A stretch of DNA of 9,985 bases from an uncultured Oscillibacter sp. (GTDB taxonomy: Bacteria; Bacillota_A; Clostridia; Oscillospirales; Oscillospiraceae): contig CABQCB010000047.1 in the NCBI GenBank assembly GCA_902462475.1, forward strand, positions 1-9,985, given 5' to 3'. The position numbers were made by a program, and so were the translations under genes. The stretch's first letter is position 1. Every line of letters starts with the position of its first letter. The notes under the pieces were generated by a model. That model saw nothing but the letters and a program-made list of their open reading frames with translations, ran no database searches and was not told the origin of the DNA. Below are positions 6,802-9,985 of the stretch, piece after piece.

Positions 6802-7005
6802 ATCTGCTCATCCGTACGGCGCAGGCTGTACTGGTTTGATACTTATCTCCTTTTTCCCCTCATCTGCCCCCGCACGGGTTTCCGTGCGGGGGTAACTCCT
6901 ATGGTGGGATCTGCTTTCAGAGACGAAAAAACGGCGGCGGAAGCTCATGAAATTGTCGCATTTCCACAAAGTGCGCTGCGGATGAAAAAAATGGAAGACT
7001 TCGGC
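6802..7005. other. Non-coding spacer between flavodoxin and the feo operon
   Basis: No convincing gene lies here; the minus-strand frame over 6808-7044 has no family features. Two hairpins are present: 6814-6820/6825-6831 (7 bp with one G-U, followed by TGGTTTG) and 6867-6877/6882-6892 (11 bp, perfect, 4-nt loop). Neither has a clean T-run on the plus strand, but together they are the likeliest end of the flavodoxin transcript. Confidence 0.5.
6867..6892 (+). terminator. Stable GC hairpin downstream of flavodoxin, possible terminator
   Basis: An 11-bp perfect stem (6867-6877 with 6882-6892) has a GTTT loop, 65 bp after the flavodoxin stop. It is followed by TAACTCCT rather than a T-run, so it may protect a 3' end or act as a weak terminator instead of a canonical one. 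Confidence 0.45.
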
Positions 7006-7034
7006 TTGACAGATGGAGTTAGTGGTGTTAAACT
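7006..7034 (+). promoter_or_regulatory. Promoter of the feoA-feoA-feoB operon
   Basis: A consensus -35 TTGACA (7006-7011), a 17-nt spacer and -10 TAAACT (7029-7034), with TG one base upstream of the -10. Predicted start is about 7041. The 12-nt block at 7002-7013 is identical to that at the flavodoxin promoter. Confidence 0.75.
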
Positions 7035-7037
7035 CAA
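7018..7037. promoter_or_regulatory. Degenerate iron-box-like site over the feo -10
   Basis: GTTAGTGG-N4-AAACTCAA matches the box-1 half-sites at 11 of 16 positions and covers the spacer and -10 of the feo promoter. Alone it would be weak evidence; its position beside a better box makes it worth noting. Confidence 0.3.
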
Positions 7038-7051
7038 GCTGCATTTGAGTT
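7031..7051. repeat. Inverted repeat AACTCAA-N7-TTGAGTT at the feo transcription start
   Basis: Seven-base arms, 7031-7037 with 7045-7051, flank the predicted start site. The right arm overlaps the operator at 7045-7064. It may be a separate operator element or a bridge between two overlapping boxes. Confidence 0.45.
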
Positions 7052-7064
7052 AGAAATAACTAAC
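7045..7064. promoter_or_regulatory. Iron-box-like operator 3 (feo operon)
   Basis: TTGAGTTA-N4-TAACTAAC keeps a perfect right half-site and matches 6 of 8 in the left, 14 of 16 overall. It sits about +5 to +24 of the feo transcript, nearly the same position as box 1 in the flavodoxin transcript. This supports shared repression. Confidence 0.65.
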
Positions 7065-7116
7065 TTTCCGGTCTGGAGCCGATCAGGCTGGGAGAGAAAC
7101 GAAAGGGAGGACTGCA

Positions 7117-7329
7117 ATGATGCCGCTGACGATGGCGAGAACCGGGGAGCCGGTGACGATCCGCAAGATCACCGGGAAGGACGAAGTCCGGCTGCATCTG
7201 GCGGAGCTGGGATTTGTGGTGGACAGTGAGGTGACCGTGGTGACGGAGATCGCCGGCAATCTGATCGTGCAGGTGAAGGACAGCCGGATCGCCCTGAACG
7301 AGGCCATGGCCAACCGCATTATGATTTAA
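7117..7329 (+). CDS. feoA: FeoA family protein (first copy)
   Basis: A 70-residue SH3-like FeoA-domain protein. After a short N-terminus it shows VTIRKITGKDEVRLHLAELG, the FeoA pattern in which a short helix precedes LxxLG-type residues. Beta strands follow (DSEVTVVTEI, NLIVQVKDSRIALNEAMA), the latter matching the usual GxxIALxxxxAxxI ending. FeoA is a small cytoplasmic partner needed for full FeoB ferrous-iron transport; its exact action is debated. AGGGAGG at 7104-7110 serves ATG 7117, or ATG 7120 with slightly longer spacing, so the first Met is uncertain by one codon. It is first in the operon, 13 bp before the second feoA. Confidence 0.9.
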   Translation: MMPLTMARTGEPVTIRKITGKDEVRLHLAELGFVVDSEVTVVTEIAGNLIVQVKDSRIALNEAMANRIMI

Positions 7330-7342
7330 GGAGGAGAACGGA

Positions 7343-7564
7343 ATGAAAACACTCAAGGATGCAAAGGTGGGCCAGACGGTCACCGTGGCAAAGCTGCACG
7401 GCGAGGGCCCGGTGAAGCGCCGGATCATGGACATGGGCATCACCAAGGGCGTGGAGATCTTCGTGCGCAAGGTGGCGCCGCTGGGGGATCCCATGGAGCT
7501 GAATGTGCGGGGCTATGAGCTCAGCGTCCGCAAGGGCGACGCGGAAATGATCGAGGTTCTTTGA
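7343..7564 (+). CDS. feoA: FeoA family protein (second copy)
   Basis: A 73-residue FeoA-domain protein clearly diverged from the first copy: LKDAKVGQTVTVAKLHGEGPVKRRIMDMGITKGVEIFVRKVAPLGDPMELNVRGYELSVRKGDAEMIEV. The RRIMDMGIxxGxEI and APLGDPMExxVRGYELSxRKxxA blocks are hallmark FeoA sequence, more typical than in copy one. Its ribosome site AAGGAGGAG (7328-7336) overlaps the stop of the first feoA, so translation of the two is close-coupled. Tandem feoA genes before feoB are common in clostridia and may form a mixed complex with FeoB, which is inference. A short terminator-like hairpin follows directly. Confidence 0.93.
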   Translation: MKTLKDAKVGQTVTVAKLHGEGPVKRRIMDMGITKGVEIFVRKVAPLGDPMELNVRGYELSVRKGDAEMIEVL

Positions 7565-7567
7565 GAT

Positions 7568-7589
7568 GCGGCGCGGGCCGCTTTTATTT
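7568..7589 (+). terminator. Short terminator-like hairpin between feoA and feoB
   Basis: GCGGC/GCCGC (7568-7572 with 7577-7581) has a 4-nt loop and is followed by TTTTATTT. It starts 3 bp after the feoA stop, so some transcripts may end here. The 5-bp stem suggests partial read-through. Confidence 0.45.
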
Positions 7590-7616
7590 GATACATGAGT
7601 TAGTTCATACTAACAA
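7588..7616 (+). promoter_or_regulatory. Weak candidate internal promoter for feoB
   Basis: TTGATA (7588-7593) and TAACAA (7611-7616) are separated by 17 nt. The -10 is poor (3 of 6). It is considered only because the adjacent hairpin could end upstream transcription and an operator-like box overlaps it. Confidence 0.2.
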
Positions 7617-7618
7617 TT
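7599..7618. promoter_or_regulatory. Iron-box-like operator 4 upstream of feoB
   Basis: GTTAGTTC-N4-TAACAATT matches the box-1 half-sites at 12 of 16 positions. The core also reads as the inverted repeat GTTAG-N6-CTAAC (7599-7614). It lies in the 73-bp gap before feoB. It is less certain than boxes 1-3. Confidence 0.5.
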
Positions 7619-7637
7619 TTTCTGGAAGGAGAAAACC

Positions 7638-9869
7638 ATGGAAACGAAGATCGCATTGGCAGGCAACCCCAACTGCGGAAAAACTACGCTTTTCAACCAG
7701 CTGACCGGCTCCAACCAGTACGTGGGCAACTGGCCCGGCGTGACGGTGGAGAAAAAGGAGGGACGGCTCAAGGGCCACAAGGACGTGGTCATCCAGGACC
7801 TGCCAGGCATTTACTCCCTCTCTCCCTACACGCTGGAGGAGGTGGTGTCCCGGAACTATCTGGTGCGGGAGAAGCCGGACGCCATTTTGAACATCGTGGA
7901 CGGCACCAACATCGAGCGCAACCTCTACCTGACCACTCAGCTCATCGAGCTGGGACTGCCGGTGGTGGTAGCGGTGAACATGATCGACCTGGTGCGCCGC
8001 AACGGGGACCAGATCGACCTTGCCCGGCTGGGCCAGGCTCTGGGCTGCCAGGTGGTGGAGATGAGCGCCCTGAAGGGCGAGGGCGGCATGGCCGCGGCGG
8101 AGAAGGCCGTGGAGGCCGCTGCTGCCGGACGGAAGGGTGAGCTGCCCCATGTGTTCACCGGCAGCGTGGAACACGCCCTTGCCCACATCGAAGAGTCCAT
8201 CGCGGGACTGGTGGATGAGGCGTATCTGCGCTGGTATGCCATCAAGATCTTCGAGCGGGATGAGAAGGTGCTGGAGGAGCTCAAGCTCACCGACGAGCTG
8301 GCGGAGCATCTGGAGGCCCACATCGCCGACTGCGAGGCGGAGCTGGACGACGACGCCGAGAGCATCATCACCAACCAGCGCTATGCCTACATCAGCGGCG
8401 TGGTGGGCAAGGCCGTGCGGAAAAAGGCGGCGGCCCACAGCCTCTCCGTCTCCGACAAGATCGACCAGGTGGTCACCAACCGTATTCTGGCTCTGCCCAT
8501 TTTTGCGGGCATCATGTTTTTGATCTACGCCATCGCCATGGGGGGCTTTGCCATCGAGACGGACAGCTTTACCATCCCCATCTCCATCGGCACAGCCGCC
8601 ACGGACTTTACCAATGACGTGATCTTCGGCGAGTGGGTGCCGGGACTGTTCCACAGTCTGCTCACGGGCCTGGGCGTGGCCGAGGGCACGTGGATGTACG
8701 GTCTTATCCAGGACGGCATCGTGGCCGGCGTGGGCGCCGTGCTGGGCTTCGTGCCCCAGATGCTGGTGCTGTTTTTGCTGCTGGCCGTGCTGGAGGACGT
8801 GGGCTACATGGCCCGTGTCGCCTTCATCATGGACCGGATCTTCCGGCGCTTCGGCCTCAGCGGCAAGAGCTTCATCCCCATGCTGGTGGCCACCGGCTGC
8901 GGCGTGCCGGGCATCATGGCCTCCCGCACCATTGAGCAGGACCGGGACCGGAAGATGACCATCATGACCACCGGCTTCATTCCCTGCGGCGCCAAGATGC
9001 CCATCATCGGCCTGTTTGCCGGCGCCCTGTTCGGCTCTTCCGCCTGGGTGGCCACCTCCGCCTACTTCATCGGCGTGGCGGCGGTCATCGTCTCCGGCAT
9101 CATGCTCAAGAAGTTCAAGGCCTTTGCCGGAGAGCCGGCTCCCTTCGTCATGGAGCTGCCCGCCTACCACGCCCCCGCCGGCAGCAACGTGCTGCGGGCC
9201 ACCTGGGAGCGGGGCTGGTCTTTCATCAAGCGGGCGGGCACGGTGATCCTGCTCTCCTCCATCGTGCTGTGGTTCCTCCAGGGCTACGGCTTTGTGGACG
9301 GCGTGTTCCAGGCGGTGGAGGACAACAACGACTCCCTGCTGGCTGTCATCGGCAACGCCATCGCGTGGATCTTCTATCCTCTGGGCTGGACCGGCCAGTG
9401 GGCCTGGAAGGCCGCCGTGGCCACGTTCACCGGCCTCATTGCCAAAGAAGAGGTGGTCAACACCTTCGGCGTTTTGTACCACTATGCCGGTGAGGTGGAC
9501 CTGATGGAGGATTCCAGTCCCCTGTGGGCACTGGTGGCGGCGGATTTCACCGCCCTGAGCGCCTACTCTTTCATGATCTTCAACCTGCTGTGCGCGCCGT
9601 GCTTTGCGGCTATGGGCGCCATCAAGCGGGAGATGAACAACCCCAAGTGGACGGCGGGCGCCATCGCCTATATGTGCGGCTTTGCCTATGTGGTGTCCAT
9701 GATCGTCTACCAGGTGGGCGGCCTGATCACCGGGGAAGTTTCCTTCGGCATTCTGCCTGCCGTGGCGCTGGTGCTGCTGGCCGGGATGATCTATCTGCTG
9801 GTGCGCCGGGGCTATCAGGGCGAGACGGAGCTGCGGCACCTGACGGCGGTGTCTGCGGCGAAGATGTGA
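7638..9869 (+). CDS. feoB: Ferrous iron transport protein B (FeoB)
   Basis: A 743-residue membrane protein that takes up Fe(II) across the cytoplasmic membrane. The N-terminal G domain shows G1 GNPNCGKT (9-16), G2 Thr36 in WPGVTVE, G3 DLPG (54-57), G4 NMID (114-117) and G5 SA (143-144). A helical GDI-type spacer follows (about 170-265), then a membrane domain (about 285-740). The two gate repeats are visible: VATGCGVPGIMASRTI and TTGFIPCGAKMPIIGLFAG, each with its conserved Cys. Length fits the usual roughly 650-800 residue range, with no truncation. ATG 7638 has AAGGAG at 7626-7631. It follows two feoA genes and precedes a FeoB-associated small protein by 16 bp, so iron uptake is the clear role. 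Regulation by iron is inferred from the operators upstream. Confidence 0.97.
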   Translation: METKIALAGNPNCGKTTLFNQLTGSNQYVGNWPGVTVEKKEGRLKGHKDVVIQDLPGIYSLSPYTLEEVVSRNYLVREKPDAILNIVDGTNIERNLYLTTQLIELGLPVVVAVNMIDLVRRNGDQIDLARLGQALGCQVVEMSALKGEGGMAAAEKAVEAAAAGRKGELPHVFTGSVEHALAHIEESIAGLVDEAYLRWYAIKIFERDEKVLEELKLTDELAEHLEAHIADCEAELDDDAESIITNQRYAYISGVVGKAVRKKAAAHSLSVSDKIDQVVTNRILALPIFAGIMFLIYAIAMGGFAIETDSFTIPISIGTAATDFTNDVIFGEWVPGLFHSLLTGLGVAEGTWMYGLIQDGIVAGVGAVLGFVPQMLVLFLLLAVLEDVGYMARVAFIMDRIFRRFGLSGKSFIPMLVATGCGVPGIMASRTIEQDRDRKMTIMTTGFIPCGAKMPIIGLFAGALFGSSAWVATSAYFIGVAAVIVSGIMLKKFKAFAGEPAPFVMELPAYHAPAGSNVLRATWERGWSFIKRAGTVILLSSIVLWFLQGYGFVDGVFQAVEDNNDSLLAVIGNAIAWIFYPLGWTGQWAWKAAVATFTGLIAKEEVVNTFGVLYHYAGEVDLMEDSSPLWALVAADFTALSAYSFMIFNLLCAPCFAAMGAIKREMNNPKWTAGAIAYMCGFAYVVSMIVYQVGGLITGEVSFGILPAVALVLLAGMIYLLVRRGYQGETELRHLTAVSAAKM

Positions 9870-9885
9870 CGGAAAGGAGCACGCT

Positions 9886-9985
9886 ATGCCTCAGATGCTG
9901 GGCCAGGCCCTGGTTGGGCTGATCCTTATAGGCGTGGTGGTCCTGGCGGTGCGGTCCGTGTGGAAAAGCCACAAGACCGGCGGGC
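9886..9985 (+). CDS. Small FeoB-associated membrane protein (3' truncated)
   Basis: Only the first 33 residues are in the window: MPQMLGQALVGLILIGVV, continuing VLAVRSVWKSHKTGG. They form one transmembrane helix (about residues 5-23) followed by a basic cytoplasmic stretch. This is the pattern of FeoB-associated Cys-rich membrane proteins, which continue into a cysteine-rich tail right after such a Lys/Gly segment. The cysteines would lie beyond the window end and cannot be confirmed. AAAGGAG (9873-9879) precedes ATG 9886, 16 bp after the feoB stop. Context in the feo operon supports the call; the protein's biochemical role is poorly known. Confidence 0.7.
   Translation, partial: MPQMLGQALVGLILIGVVVLAVRSVWKSHKTGG

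Noticed and set aside
6808..7044. 78-codon minus-strand frame in the flavodoxin-feoA spacer
   Set aside because: No ribosome site or family features, and it would read through the feo promoter and operator region.
7605..9839. 744-codon open frame on the minus strand across feoB
   Set aside because: Antisense shadow of feoB; His/Gly/Ala/Val-rich, with no recognisable domain.

Overview
The window is a GC-rich stretch of bacterial chromosome. Strong AGGAGG-type ribosome sites, sigma-A promoters with extended -10 elements, a Megasphaera/Clostridium-type short flavodoxin, a clostridial-type FeoB and a FeoB-associated small membrane protein suggest an anaerobic Firmicute. A GC-rich gut Clostridia lineage such as Oscillospiraceae is my best guess. 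That placement is inference from gene style; no rRNA or other marker is present. No mobile element, CRISPR array, tRNA or rRNA was seen.

Layout. (1) 1-701 (+) is the 3' part of a TrmA/RlmD-type RNA uracil-5-methyltransferase. It ends at an 18-bp hairpin (710-748) that also serves the convergent LysR gene. (2) 752-1651 (-) is a LysR-family regulator. It is divergent from a MarR regulator (1811-2281), and their promoters overlap back to back. (3) 1811-5917 (+) is an operon of MarR regulator plus two ABC exporter half-transporters. The two halves carry complementary departures from consensus, the signature of a heterodimeric exporter with one degenerate ATP site. The operon ends in a strong terminator (5931-5971). 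(4) 6032-6801 (+) is a strong promoter, a roughly 300-nt leader with several stable hairpins, and a short-chain flavodoxin. (5) 7006-9985 (+) is an iron operon: two tandem feoA genes, feoB, and the start of a FeoB-associated small membrane protein cut by the window end.

The most informative signal is regulatory. A 20-bp palindrome of form GTTAGTTA-N4-TAACTAAC, perfect or degenerate, lies just downstream of the flavodoxin promoter, again 61 bp further on, just downstream of the feoA promoter, and in the feoA-feoB gap. It resembles DtxR/IdeR-type operators. The flavodoxin and feo promoters also share an identical 12-nt block around the -35 element. The simplest reading is one metal-responsive repressor that, when iron is low, releases both ferrous iron uptake (Feo) and flavodoxin, the iron-free replacement for ferredoxin. 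The regulator itself is not in the window.

No wholly new system is evident. The best leads are the operator family, the structured flavodoxin leader, and the attenuator-like element between feoA and feoB.
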